Below, piece after piece: positions 1-10,679 of a DNA stretch of 64,000 bases. The notes beneath the pieces were generated by a model that was not told the DNA's origin, did not search any database, and saw only the letters and a program-made list of their open reading frames with translations. Position 1 is the first letter of the stretch. Each line of letters starts with the position of its first letter. The stretch is from Sesamum alatum. Its lineage: Eukaryota; Streptophyta; Magnoliopsida; Lamiales; Pedaliaceae. The DNA is taken from positions 12,276,001 through 12,340,000 of the forward strand of contig JACGWO010000003.1 of the NCBI GenBank assembly GCA_034509735.1, written 5' to 3'. Both the position numbers and the translations under genes were made by a program.

Positions 1-246
1 GTCGAAAAATAATTTCAAGTACAAATAAAATTATTCATAATAGATCAACTCAAACAATTCATATTGAATTATTATTTATACATTAGTAACAACTTCTTCG
101 TCTTCTTCATCGTTAAGTATTGTGGGACAACTTTTTAATTCATCAACTATTGAATAAGTTTCTAACCATAAATAAAATTAAATGATATAATATTTTGTTA
201 GTGTTTATTCTATCATAATAATTAAATAAAAGAATATATATATATA
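1..246. other. AT-rich non-coding flank
   Basis: Strongly AT-rich sequence with no supported gene, ending in a short (TA)n run near 236-256. It may belong to a long upstream intron of the LEA_2 gene whose later exons start at 1847, because that gene's N-terminal coding part is not found in the window. Confidence 0.4.
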
Positions 247-414
247 TATATATATCTAAACGGGGCGGGTCCTTAAGGAGCCAAGACCTGTCCGGGTCCT
301 AATTATTAAGACCCGCTACCCGCCACGCCTTCAATTTTTTTGAACCCGGACCCGCCCCATTAGGAGCGGGTCCGGGGTGGGTTTTGTCGGTCTAGGTTGG
401 ATTACCACCCCTAG
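247..414. mobile_element. hAT-like non-autonomous element remnant
   Basis: A GC-rich island (runs such as GGGGCGGGTCC, GACCCGC, GGGTCCGGGG) sits in AT-rich DNA and ends in ATTACCACCCCTAG. That is the reverse complement of the TAGGGGTGGTAAT-style termini seen in many plant hAT MITEs. The left terminus is not clear, so the class is an inference. Confidence 0.3.
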
Positions 415-440
415 TAATATTAGTAGAAAAGCAATAAGTT

Positions 441-641
441 TAAGGGAAAAATGTAATTTTGGTCCACTTTCTTAGGGGTGGTGACACTTTTAGTCCAGGT
501 CCATTTGAAAATAGAAATTTAGGACAATAATTTCAAATTTTTTAAAATTATTGTCCTAAATTGCTATTTTTAAATGGAACCTGCACTAAAAGTGCCACCA
601 CCCCTAAGAAAGTGAACAAAAATTATATTTTTCCCTAAATT
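441..641. repeat. palindromic (foldback) MITE of ~200 bp
   Basis: The left arm (441-535) reads TAAGGGAAAAATGTAATTTT, then continues through CTTAGGGGTGGTGACACTTTT. The right arm (545-641) is its imperfect reverse complement, with CACCACCCCTAAGAAAGTG and ATTATATTTTTCCCTAAA. Almost the whole element folds on itself with only a short loop. There is no coding capacity. Confidence 0.65.
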
Positions 642-1846
642 TAATATCTCCAATACCACATATAGTTCTCTTTCATGAAGCGGAAGATAGAAATCTTGAA
701 GGAGATATGAGTATATGTATGTCCTTAGTCTCATACTGAATTATCTTGCTATTAGACAAAAGAGATCAATTACAATTTGCAGACTGCATTGAGTTTTTGA
801 TCTAATTCTTTGTAGATAATAGCGTTATTCTTTTCTTCATCACGGAGCCTAAATTTATAGTTAGGAACACTTAATTATGTTTGCTTGTTTTACTTAAAGC
901 TTCGAATTGCTTTTAATATGACCATGTATTATTTCTATTTTTGTGCTATTAATTGAAATAGTAGGGTAGTCCTTTGGAAAATGCAATTTAGGGGTGACAT
1001 TTTTTGTTCTCCACAAATTGATTTATAAGATTAAAATTGCAAATTAACTGGGTAATGTGTTAATCACATGCAAACTTTTTTTTTTTTTTTTGCCCAAATT
1101 GGCCTGAAGATGATTCAAATTGTCAAAATTTTATAGCTACAGAACTAAATTATAAAAATTAATTGATGCAGAACAAAAAATATCACCCTCTAAATTGCAC
1201 GACTAAAATTGTATTTTCCATGGTTTAAAATTTCCATACGTTCCACCGAAACTATGGAAATATTTTCATTTCGATGTTATGGAAAAAAAAAATATGGTAG
1301 TTCAAAATTATCTAGTTTCCTAAGAACCTCTTTGTTTTTCCTAATTTTTAGCGAAATATTTATTTCGTACTTTTAACTATAAATATATAAATTTTTGTGT
1401 TATGCATAAGTATTTTATTTAATAATAAAAGATTTAATATTACGCCAACTCAATAATGTTATATACGTAAATATCAATATAATACAGATATTTTATAACA
1501 CATAGTTAAAAATAAATATTATATTCTTATTTAGTTTCAATTGTAACTACATCAAATAATAATTCCAAATATATAATTATACTACATAAAAATAATTTTA
1601 ATTGGCTAAATGATACAAAATAAACTAGATATAATATTTTTTTTTATTTTTGCTATGACTATTATGTAAGTTTCTTTAATTTTATGATTTTTTTGTAGCT
1701 AGCACTTTTGAAAAGGTTTATATTTACTAACACCAAACATATGTTGTAAACGAAATTTGATTTCATGGTATTTTCCCTATGATACTAATAGAGAGAATTG
1801 TATGCTAATGAAACATTTCTGACATGTGTCACGATTTCATGATTAG
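642..1846. other. non-coding, probable intron of the LEA_2 gene
   Basis: AT-rich sequence with a T12-class run near 1078-1091 and no convincing exon. The protein family downstream needs an N-terminal cytosolic and transmembrane exon; I looked for a hydrophobic exon here and did not find one. The segment ends in ATTAG at 1842-1846, used as the likely splice acceptor of the next exon. Confidence 0.4.
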
Positions 1847-2032
1847 AGCTTAAGGGTTAACAACCTCTATTATGGGGAAGGCTCGGACCGGACTGGTGTT
1901 CCGACCAAGTTCCTTTCAGTGAATTGTTCAGCGAATATTGTCGTCTACAATCCTGCAAGATTTTTTGGCATTCATGTCAGCTTCCGCACTGTTAATCTCA
2001 TCTACTCACAAATCACAGTTGCAACTGGTGAG
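1847..2032 (+). CDS. LEA_2 / NDR1-HIN1-like protein, internal exon
   Basis: This 186-bp, 62-codon open exon reads in one frame through motifs typical of plant LEA_2-domain (hydroxyproline-rich/NHL-related) single-pass membrane proteins: TGVPTK, VYNPARFFGIHVS and ITVATGE. The frame is closed upstream by TAG at 1844-1846, which doubles as the splice acceptor. The exon ends GAG followed by GTGAGA, a good donor. The next exon (3688) restarts in phase with LKKYYQPKKS, the expected continuation in this family. The family usually has an N-terminal cytosolic part and one transmembrane helix before this domain; these must be encoded upstream of the window. Members act at membranes and many respond to stress or pathogens; the exact role here is unknown. 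Both exons lack stops, so the gene may be functional. Confidence 0.8.
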
Positions 2033-2281
2033 GTGAGAACTCAGAACATTGCCTCAAACTTATATAAACTAGTGGTCGAAACTCGAAACACATGCGTGTG
2101 CGTCAACTAATTTAATTTGTATTATAGTTATTTAATTAAATAAAGATAAGAAAAAATAAAAATAATTGATCCAAACTAATGAATGAATTAACTTTAAATG
2201 TGATGAATATTGAGATTAAAATAAACTATGCATTATTAAATGAGTATATGTGATAACATTTTAGTCAATGAGTTAATAATA

Positions 2282-2672
2282 GGATAAATTACAACCACCT
2301 CCCTTGAAATTTGACATAATTATAAATATCTCCTGAGTAACGTCTCTCTAACAACGAGCTCATTCTACTCCTCAAAATGACCTTTTGGATTATAAATTAT
2401 AATTTTATATACTTTATAAAATTTAAAAAATATCTTTGTGAACTAATATTTTCTATGAATACTTATTTACCACCCTCAGATTTTTTTTATATTTTGTTAA
2501 ATAATTTTTTTAAAAAAATTAAAATTTTAGCAGGGGTAAAGTAGTACTTTTTACATCTCCGTCTAGGGGCTACATAATTATTTTCAATTTGAAGGGAGTT
2601 TGGTAATTTTTCAAACAATGAGGAGGTATTTATAATTATGTCAAATCTTAGATAAGTAGCTGTAATTTACCA
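2282..2672. repeat. palindromic MITE, family 'GATAAATTAC', copy 1
   Basis: The left end reads GGATAAATTACAACCACCTC and the right end AGCTGTAATTTACC, its reverse complement. Inner arms also pair: GACATAATTATAAATA against TATTTATAATTATGTC. A second, related copy lies at 60779-61196. No coding capacity. Confidence 0.7.
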
Positions 2673-2737
2673 TTAATATTATGATAGCCAAAGTTAATTA
2701 GTTATTACTTCCCTCTCTTAATAAACATCTCTTTCTC

Positions 2738-2743
<6 letters not shown>

Positions 2744-2773
<30 letters not shown>
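2744..2773. repeat. (TA)n microsatellite
   Basis: About 15 uninterrupted TA units inside the LEA_2 intron. Confidence 0.95.
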
Positions 2774-2776
<3 letters not shown>

Positions 2777-3092
2777 GGAATCAAAAATTTCAAATAAGAA
2801 TGCCCCTACAAGAAGAATCTACTTAGGTTCATTCCTACTAGCTCTAACTATTCATTTGGAGACAATCACAACTATTCATATGGCAGAGTAGATATTTTCA
2901 TGTATCCAATCCTCTTTCTTACTTTTTAGATTAATTGCATTATATCTTATATTATGTGATAACATCAATAGACACAACATCCTCGTACGAAGAAAAACAT
3001 AGTGAAGCCTAAACTTTAAAAAGCTCCTCGCAAAAATTATACTTTTAATCCCATAGGAGATTGATTCAACTATTTTAGTTTTTTATTAGAAA

Positions 3093-3263
3093 AATTCTTA
3101 CCCGGACTAAGTTTGGTCGAACCAAACCAATCACAGAGCAAGTGTGATACACTTATTGTGTGGTTGGTCACTTCCTTGAACTGTACACCAATCACAGGGC
3201 AAGTGTATTATACTTGCCATTTGATTGGTTGAGGGTTGGCCGACCCGAGTTTGGGCTAGAATT
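3093..3263. repeat. inverted-repeat MITE of ~170 bp
   Basis: The left arm AATTCTTACCCGGACTAAG and its AACCAATCACAG block pair with the right arm TTTGATTGGTTGAGG and GAGTTTGGGCTAGAATT. The internal AAGTGTGATACACTT / AAGTGTATTATACTT blocks are also mirrored. It lies within the LEA_2 intron. Confidence 0.6.
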
Positions 3264-3269
3264 GCCCTT

Positions 3270-3500
3270 TATTTTATGGTATTTTTAAAATGGTCCAAAA
3301 TTGGGAAACTTGACACATTTAGTTCTACATTTTACAAAATTTTTAAAATGGTCCCAAAATTGAGAAAACTCGACATATTTAATCAACTAAATGTATTGAT
3401 TTTTTTCAATTTTAGAACCATTGTGAACTAAATTTTGAGTTCTCTTGAGACTATTTTAAAAATCTAGTAAAACAGAGAATTAAATGTGTTGAATCCTTGT
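3270..3500. repeat. AT-rich tandem/inverted repeat
   Basis: The unit TTTTTAAAATGGTCC(C)AAAATTG occurs twice (near 3281 and 3339), followed by a partly inverted copy (CAATTTTAGAACCATT, then TTAAATGTGTTGAAT). It is probably another degenerate MITE next to the 3093-3263 element. Confidence 0.4.
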
Positions 3501-3687
3501 CCCGTGGACTAAAAGAATAATTTTGCCTCGTCTCCCACATCAAGGGCTATAGTTACCCTGTCTGAAAGATTCAAGAAGTCGCATTGTCCCTTGATTTTTT
3601 TCAAGTTCTTTTTGTTCATTGTTAGTATTTCGCATGAGACTTTACATGTAACCCAGTTTTATGCTAATTATGGTATAATGATTGCAG

Positions 3688-3966
3688 CTGAAGAAATATT
3701 ATCAACCAAAAAAGAGCAGAAGGATTATGCAGGTGAGTCTGGTAGGGCAGGGGGTACCCCTGTACGGGTCGGGGATGGCGCTGGCAGCCTCCGATGAGAG
3801 TGGAGGCATCCCATTCAAGTTGGAGTTGGGAATTCAGTCGAGAGGGTATCTGGTGGGCAAGTTGGTGAAGACAAAACACACAAGGCATGTCTCATGTTCC
3901 TTAGTCATCAATTCTGAACACACCAAAGACATCATTTTTGAGACAAACTCATGCAAATACACATGA
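3688..3966 (+). CDS. LEA_2 / NDR1-HIN1-like protein, last exon
   Basis: This 93-codon terminal exon ends in TGA at 3964-3966. It carries the second half of the LEA_2 domain, with KYYQPKKS, GVPLYGSG, IQSRGYLVGKLVKTKH and VSCSLVI, and a short C-terminus ending near SCKYT. The VPLYG and RSRGY..GKLVK blocks are the most conserved parts of this family. It joins the exon at 1847-2032 in frame across the intron. A Met codon at 3682 would give a longer open frame, but it lies in the splice-acceptor region and is not the start. No frameshift or stop is seen, so this looks like a live host gene truncated only by the window edge. Confidence 0.8.
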   Translation: MKKYYQPKKSRRIMQVSLVGQGVPLYGSGMALAASDESGGIPFKLELGIQSRGYLVGKLVKTKHTRHVSCSLVINSEHTKDIIFETNSCKYT

Positions 3967-4424
3967 GATCACGGTGTTTGCCTTAGTAACGTACGTTCTA
4001 TACTTTATCATGAACAAAGGAGAACATTTTATGTATCGAACAGGATTTGTTTCTTTAATTAATTCCTCTGTTAAATCTAGCCATGCACTGCACTCATTTT
4101 TTGGTTATCTATATACAACTTTGTCTCCTTTTCTTACCAGGCTGGTGCAATGAATGGCTAGCAATTTTATCTGAAGTTTGAGCCTATCCTGATTTCTTTT
4201 GCATTTTACTTAATTTCTTTTTGAATACTGTGTTAAACTATCTATACACCTATACGTACAATATATAAAAGTATGAATTCAAGAATATTTCTTCCTAATT
4301 GTGAAAGGACAACTACACCCCTACTAAGATACTCCTTTTAATCGTAATTAAAAAACAGTTATAATTATAAAAGAATAAAAATTCTATAAAAGAAACTATC
4401 TAGTCGTCATAATTACTCATACTA
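3967..4424. other. 3' UTR / intergenic
   Basis: AT-rich sequence after the LEA_2 stop, with no gene. It probably contains the 3' UTR and runs up to the left end of the CACTA element. Confidence 0.4.
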
Positions 4425-5099
4425 CAAAAAAATAATTTTATAGTAACGGCTTTTGTAACGGCCGAGTTAATAATTTGGAACTGTTTTTAAACATTTGTAA
4501 CGACTTTTGTAACGGCCAGCCATCAACGACTTTTTTGAGAGTTACAATAAATTTGTAACGGTTCTTGGAGCGGCCAACAAAGTCGTCACAATGCTTCACT
4601 GGATGGAGAAAATGAGTTTGGACATGTTTAAACGGCCATTGTAACACACACAGTAATGGGTTGGCTTCCACTTTGGAACGGTTGTTTGAATTCTTTTTGT
4701 AACGGCCGTTCGTTATTTTGTAACGGCCGTTGTAACTCTTTGTTTGAACGTTGGTATTAGTTTTGTAACGGCATTTGTTACTGTTTTCATTTTGATTTCA
4801 TACCGGTGTTTGGGGCGGCTTTTTTAAAATGGATAACTATCTTATGCACGTTTTGGAACCCGATATAAAAGCCGTGAAAAAATTAAATTTATACTTTTTT
4901 TATTTAATTTAGTTTAATATTAAATTTTTGTATAAATAATTATTGAATTATTTATTATATATATATGTAGTTGAATTTCTTAAATGTGAAATATTATACA
5001 AAAAAACATAAATAATATAGCAAGAAATAAAAATAATTTAATTAACAAAATAAAAATATTGTTTAAACATTGTATTTTTACAAACAAGAAAAAAGAAAA

Positions 5100-6631
5100 A
5101 TCCTAATCTAAATAAGGCTCCCCGCCGACAGTGTCTTCCTCGTCCTTGTCGTCGGCTGCCGGGGGTTCAGCTGGAGGCGGTGGAGGAGGTAGATAGGTGG
5201 ACGCCACCTGCCGCATAAACTCCTCGAGAGTCATGACCCAATCATCAAGGTCAGGACGTGGCTGTTGTGGTGGCGAGGGCGATAGAGCAGCGGACGAGCT
5301 GGGCTGTGATGGTTTAGCAATCGTCGGTTGGCCTCGGAGCTGAGATCGATTACTCGGCCCTCTTTTCGGCCTCCTGCTGCTAACATCTACAGCTGTTGCT
5401 CGGTCGGGGTCACTGAGCCTTGAGAGGATATTGGAGGATTTTGATTACTGTTTGGTTGGTTCTGAGGTTCCTCCAGCATCCTCATAAACAGCTCATCTGA
5501 ACAGATTAATTGATTATTAATATTTAAAAAAATAATTTAAAATTGAAAATTTTAATTATGACATACATACCGCGACCTCCGCTGCCTCGGGCCACTCCAT
5601 TGATCGTCCTCCTTCTTTTTATAACACTTCTCGAACACCTCCATCTGTTTGAAGGGGCGTCCGAGTTGTACCTCCTATTCAAAAACCATTTAAAGAAATG
5701 AATTGTAAATAAAAAAATTAAACTAAATTAATAGTATAGGTTAAAATACTGACCATCTTACGCTTGTGGGTCCTAATGGATGACGAACCCCCGCGGTAGA
5801 CAGTAGTTGTTGCGGCCGGGTTCGCTGCCAGGTTGGCTTATTTTTGGCCGACTGTGACTAGAAATTTGGGCTGGCCCAGTACTCCAATAGCTGGCCCCAG
5901 ATCTCATCGGCCAACCACAGCAGTCGGGCTAACTGGTTTCTGGCGTCCGCGAACCGCTTTCGCAGAAACTTACCAGCCTACATCTTGACGACCTTGAACA
6001 TCGACTCGTCGTCGCAGTCCACCAATAAGACAACTACAAATTTGATGTATTAAAAAAATATAAGTATTAGATAAAAATAAATATTCACTTTTCAAAAAGC
6101 TATTTGTTATTCTTACCTTTAAATTATTGAACCATAATAACTGGTGCTCCTGTGGAAGCTGCGATATGGACTCCCAGGGATGCGGATATTAACAATGGAT
6201 CGTAGCATTAATCGCGCTGTGAAAATCTTGATCGGATCTAAAAGAATTGTAGAAATATTATACACAATAAAAAATAATGGAACTAAAGTTAAATAATCTA
6301 AATTAAATTTTTTATGTCGCCTCGCATCCTGGAGGCTAATATAGTGGAGGGAAGGCTGTGGTGGCAGGGGTGGTGCTGGTGGCGGTGGCGATGGTGGTGC
6401 ACCCCATGGCCTAGGGGGGCTTGTGAATTGCTGCCCCCTTCCGCAGATGACCTCCCTGTCATGGGATCTGCAGCCGTGCTCGATGGCACGGATGCAGGCT
6501 CTGCTGGTGGGGGGTGGTCGGGGTGCATCCACACCAATGGCGGGAGGAGGATCGGGATGGTCACCACCACGGCCCTGACCACGACCACGTGTAAGACCTT
6601 GTCCCGGACGAGGCGGAGCACCGATAGTCAT
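5100..6631 (-). pseudogene. CACTA Transposase_24 (Ptta/En/Spm)-like gene, broken
   Basis: Minus-strand exons separated by AT-rich introns match the second gene of plant CACTA elements. The first (6631-6306) is Pro/Arg/Gly-rich. The next (~6240-6119) encodes HPWESISQLPQEHQ-like sequence with an in-frame stop. The core (~6030-5760) includes AGKFLRKRFADARNQL, then LLEYWASPNF followed by TAG, and after a frameshift RGGSSSIRTHKRKM. Another exon (~5690-5575) contains LGRPFKQMEVFEK, and the last (~5500) starts DELFMRMLEE. These blocks are characteristic of the Transposase_24 family, thought to bind element DNA or accompany TNP2. Stops and frameshifts in conserved blocks show it is not functional. 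Confidence 0.7.
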
Positions 6632-6729
6632 GGATCTATAATTTTTAAAATCATAATATTAATATATATTATTTGTATTTTATTATGTATAAAATTGATT
6701 TTATTCTGAAAATTTTAATTTTTTTAAAA

Positions 6730-7320
6730 ATAGCATTAAACTCCCTTATTTTCCTAAAAATTGCATTAAAGTCCCCTAATTTCCTAAAATTGCAATAAAT
6801 TCCCCATATTTTCCTAAAATTTGCATTAAAGTCCCAAATTTCCTAAAATTGCATTAAAATCCTTAATTATTCTAAACTCCATTATTTTCCCGAATTTGCC
6901 ACTAAAGTCACTTATTGTCCTAAAATTTGCATTAAAGTCTCTTATTTTCCTAGAATTGCATTACAGTCATTTTTTTTCTAAAATTTGCATGGAAGTCCCA
7001 AATTTTCTAAATCAAATTTGCATTAACTTTCTTAATTATCCTAAACTCCATTATTTTCCTAAATTTGCCACTAAAGTCCCTTATTGTCCTAAAAGTATCA
7101 TTAAAGTCCCTTATTTTCCTAAAAATTGCATTACAGTCCTTTTTTCCTAAAATTTGCATTAAAGTCCCAAAATTCCTAAAAATTTCATTAAACTCCATAA
7201 CTATCCTAAACTTCAATATTTTCCTAAATTTGCATTAAAGTCCACCATTTTCCTAAAATTTAGATTGAAGTGCAAAATATTCCCAAAAATTGCATTAAAG
7301 TCCCCTATTTTCCTAATAAC
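6730..7320. repeat. ~30-bp AT-rich minisatellite array
   Basis: Roughly twenty imperfect units of the form TTTTCCTAAAATTTGCATTAAAGTCCC follow each other. A higher-order duplication is visible: CCATTATTTTCC..AATTTGCCACTAAAGTC recurs near 6880 and 7050. The array sits upstream of the Transposase_24-like gene inside CACTA 1. Confidence 0.8.
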
Positions 7321-7959
7321 TACAAAAATTACTAAAATGACCTGAAATTATAGAAAAGTTACTAAAGTTAAAGAAAATTATCTAAAATGACCTAAAATTA
7401 CAGAAATTTTACCTAAAATTACTGAAAAATAAAAAAATATAGAATTTTTTTATAATTATAGAAAATTATTTTCCAAAATTACGAAAAGGTTACTTATTTT
7501 TTTTAAGAAAAAATACTAAAATAACAGAAAAATACGAAAAAATACAAAAAATTACAGATTCTATTTATAACTGCAGAAAATTATTTTTTCAAAATTACGA
7601 AAAAGATACTTATTTTTTAAAAAAAATTACTCAAATTACTTAAATACGAATAAATACAAAAAAATTACAATTTTTTTTTAATTACAGAAAGAATCACACA
7701 AATATACCCAATAATCATCATACATTCCAACACTCCAACAAATATACCCATAAAAACAGAAAATATCCAACAATTTTTTCCTAAAAATTCACAAAATTTT
7801 AGAAATTATTTTTTAAAAATTACAAAAAATAAATTCGGGGAAAGCTACTTACCTGGAAATGGGGCCAAATGGTGGGGGGGTGGGACAGAGGGAAAATGGG
7901 GGGGGGGGGTGGAGTGGAAACGACGGTAGACGGCGGTGAGGGGCGGTGGAAGATGGCAC

Positions 7960-7962
<3 letters not shown>

Positions 7963-8002
<40 letters not shown>
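7963..8002. repeat. (GA)n microsatellite
   Basis: About 20 GA units inside CACTA 1, next to a G-rich stretch (7870-7960). Confidence 0.95.
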
Positions 8003-8007
<5 letters not shown>

Positions 8008-8335
8008 GTGGGAGAAAATTACGCGAAGTACCCCTTATATATAAATTTTTTTGGAATGACCGTGATCGTCCCTAAAATCGCTGAAAAGAGTATTACAAAG
8101 AGTGAAAACCCGCGCCTAAAGGTATTACAAAAATAAAACCATGTGTAAAGCCGTTACAAATCGAGTTGCAAACTATGATACTTGTAATTAACAAAAATGA
8201 CATCGTATTCTCTGACCGTATATAAAGCCATTACAAAAGGTATTCCAAAATAACAATACGACATCGTTTTTAGCTTGACCGTTCATAAAGACGTCCCTAA
8301 AAGTATTCCAAATATTTAATTATTTTTTATTAAAA

Positions 8336-8929
8336 TATCCAAAAATAAAAAGATCCATACTTAACAATTTAATGTTGTAAAAAAGTATCCATTATGTGGT
8401 CTAATACAATTGAAATACATAAAAATATTTAAGAGATGAAAATGATATATGTTCATAATATGCGTTAAATTTGTATATTCATAAATATTAGTATTACATT
8501 GATGTAACTATCATCTTACATTTAGATGTGATCTTATGGACAGAAAATCACATTTGGCAAAGTTTTAGACTTATTGGGTACACGAATGTCGACATATTGT
8601 ACCTCGAACATAAGAATAATCATTTTGCCCTTTTGATGATAAAACTACAATTAGTCCTTTCTTCATGCTTTCAAAGGGCCCAACATGCTTCCGAAATGAA
8701 ATTAAGCCTCTATAAATTCATACCTTGTTTGACCGCCTTGCCGCCGGGTATTTCATGTCCTTGATTTTACGGACTTCCTCCAACCACACTACCACAACAG
8801 ATGGTTCATGGATCCTTGGCTCCTTCAGCAGCAAACAACACAGCCCTATTTCGTTTCCTATCTTAGGGCATAAAAGTATTCCAAAAATAGAGGCCTAATA
8901 AAATTCTGGGTTAACAAATTGACATAAGC
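8336..8929. other. unassigned spacer between CACTA 1 and pararetrovirus
   Basis: No recognised gene. A moderately GC-balanced patch (8690-8870) reads on the minus strand as a possible exon remnant containing DMKYPAARRSNK, but it has no long frame or recognised domain. TAAAAGTATTCCAAAAA at 8871-8887 resembles the CACTA 1 subterminal region, so part of this may be CACTA-derived. Confidence 0.3.
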
Positions 8930-9142
8930 CTGTAATTTAAAGAAATACTTGAAATATTACGTAGATATTTTATTCCTCTATCAGAGGAGAAAACTATTTA
9001 GCTTCTCATGTAGGAGAGGACTTGACTGGTTGGGGATAACCCCATACACTGGATAACCTAACACTTAGAAAATTTAAAGACACAATTTTATTTTTCTGAA
9101 GAGTTGGAGAAGTTTTCTGATGTCCTCCATCTGCTTCCTAGC

Positions 9143-9158
9143 TCTCTATTTATAATAG
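9143..9158 (-). promoter_or_regulatory. pararetroviral TATA box
   Basis: The minus strand reads CTATTATAAATAGAGAG, a strong TATA box, about 200 nt after the end of the second ORF. This is where caulimovirids place their single promoter. Confidence 0.5.
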
Positions 9159-9369
9159 CCCGCGGACTTCAAACCCGGACTTCATTCTTGCTTTGGATGT
9201 CGTCACTGTGTTCATCACCTTTTTTGTCTTTCTACTTTCCTGCTGTGGTCATTATGGCTTGTCGGCCATGTGTTCTCCAGCTGGTGCTTCATGTCCTGTT
9301 TGACTGTTGGCTTTTTGTCGTCTTCTGCCGACAGTCTTCTCCTTGCTTTTTTATATTTTGAGATTTTTA

Positions 9370-10679
9370 CCTATTTTTGTAAAAATCCTTTCTTTTACCT
9401 TTTTCTGGTTTCGATTTGGGTTTATTTTGGGTTTCCCGAATCCTTGTCTCGAATAGGGGCTTTTCTTGTTTTTCACAACAAAGGCATATATGGTTATGCC
9501 ATTGCCCAATGTGCATCATGTTGCAGGCCTTCTTTCTTGTGGCCTCTGTCGCTGGTAGTTTGTTTTCCCAAATAAGCATTCGTTTCTTTTCAAACAAGCT
9601 CTCCGCGAACTCTGTGCTTTTTACCGTCATGGAGTTCAACAGGAATGATCTATTTTATTTATTGGAGAATATTTTAAATGGATATTTGACTTTATCCATC
9701 TCTATGAGACAAACCCAATAACCCCAAGCTCTTCTGCTGGATATGTCATCTTCACTGAGGAAGATACCAGGGGAGCTTCTCCTGTGGCAGCCTTCACTTG
9801 GTTAAATGCTACCATGTCAGGTCTCTGCAATTTGATGAAATGGAATGCTGGATGACCCTTTACTTGCGGTTTCTGGAGCTATGGAAAGGAACTTGAGCTC
9901 CAAAATATCTCCTCGTTTAAGGTGGGTATTGTTTTGCCATGCGTCATAGATCGCCGCACTGATCCATTCCAGAAGTTTGGAGATTTCCAGAAAGCTTGGT
10001 GACGTAGTATGAACTGAAGCAAGGGCTCCAAAATCATACCATTCTCGCACTTCTTCTGGATTTGACCCTTCGAGCATCCAGGTTTTGTTATATCTCCCGG
10101 ATGTGTCTATGATGGTCTTTCCTTGGTTTATATTTTTTTCGGGAAACAAAATTTTCCCATAATCTCTGATAACCCTGCCAAGCAGAAATAGAGAATAAAG
10201 CCTCGTTAGTATTAACCTTAGAGTTGCCTGTCATTGGCCCAAGGTTAATCTCTTCCTCTTTAACCTCAGGGGTGCTGGGTTGACTTGAATTATCAGGAGT
10301 TTGCACTTCCTGTAACTCAACTTTTGCCTTTTCACCTGAGTCTGGCGATGGCCTCGAGCAAGCAGTACTTGAATCTGCCGCTATAGGATTAGAGCCTTGT
10401 TCTCTAATTGCAGGTTTAGAGCCCTTGCTCTCTTAATTCTCGGGCAATCACCGAAGATGATGCCTTTCGAATTGGTTCCAGTAAATCGTCCCCTAACGAG
10501 CTTGCAGCAAGTTTGGTACTCTTGATGGCACTCTGGAGAGTGTCCAGATCAGCTCGTTGAACTTAGCCAGATATTTGGGCTTTAACTGTTAGCTGTCCAA
10601 ATCTCTTATCAATCTCCTCAAGGTTCTCCCTGAGGTGTCTGAGCCTGATGATGATGGAGTCTGCTTCAGCTGCCTTCAT
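9370..10679 (-). pseudogene. pararetrovirus second ORF (function unknown), broken
   Basis: The ATG at 10679 overlaps the stop codon of the RT/RNase H frame (10666-10668) by 14 nt, a compact viral arrangement. The first ~50 codons have heptad-like Leu/Ile spacing, suggesting a coiled coil. In-frame stops follow near 10560 and 10420. Two open blocks (10306-10088 and 10149-9817, in different frames) contain SAWQGYQRLWENF and SGRYNKTWMLEG. A further open block (9639-9370) has a Cys/His cluster, HNHICLCCEK. The total of ~1.3 kb is compatible with the second ORF of florendovirus-like elements. Its biochemical role is not known to me. Confidence 0.5.

Larger units (their letters stand above)
2033..3687 (+). 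other. LEA_2 intron packed with MITEs
   Basis: The intron is defined by donor GAG|GTGAGA at 2033 and acceptor ATTGCAG ending at 3687, with no phase change across it. It is about 1.65 kb and contains at least two palindromic MITEs (2282-2672, 3093-3263), a (TA)n microsatellite and a further inverted or tandem AT-rich repeat (3270-3500), which account for most of its length. Confidence 0.75.
4425..8335 (-). mobile_element. CACTA (En/Spm) transposon 1, decayed
   Basis: The left end reads ACTACAAAAAAATAA, close to the CACTACAAAAAA terminus of CACTA elements. It is followed to ~4800 by at least eight subterminal copies of TGTAACGGC(C). At the other side, 8085-8300 carries the same motif inverted (GCCGTTACAAA, TATTACAAA), and AATTATTTTTTATT near 8320 may be the degraded right terminus. 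In between lie a minus-strand Transposase_24-type gene, a minisatellite and a (GA)n tract. No TNP2-type transposase remains, so it is non-autonomous. The right boundary is approximate. Confidence 0.7.

Noticed and set aside
4438..4671. 77-codon minus-strand frame
   Set aside because: Covers CACTA subterminal repeats; no start context or domain, and it is explained by the TGTAACGG repeat words.
6314..6709. 131-codon plus-strand frame rich in Trp/Gly
   Set aside because: Antisense of the proline-rich exon of the Transposase_24-like gene; its codons are explained by the minus strand.
6730..7320. Possible CRISPR-like array
   Set aside because: Units are contiguous, degenerate and AT-rich with no regular unique spacers, and the window is a plant genome; it is a minisatellite.
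7869..8136. Frames with long RERERE runs
   Set aside because: Produced by the (GA)n microsatellite.
9104..9721. Hydrophobic plus-strand frames resembling membrane proteins
   Set aside because: Antisense of the pararetrovirus second ORF and its promoter region; hydrophobicity comes from reading A/G-rich coding sequence on the other strand.
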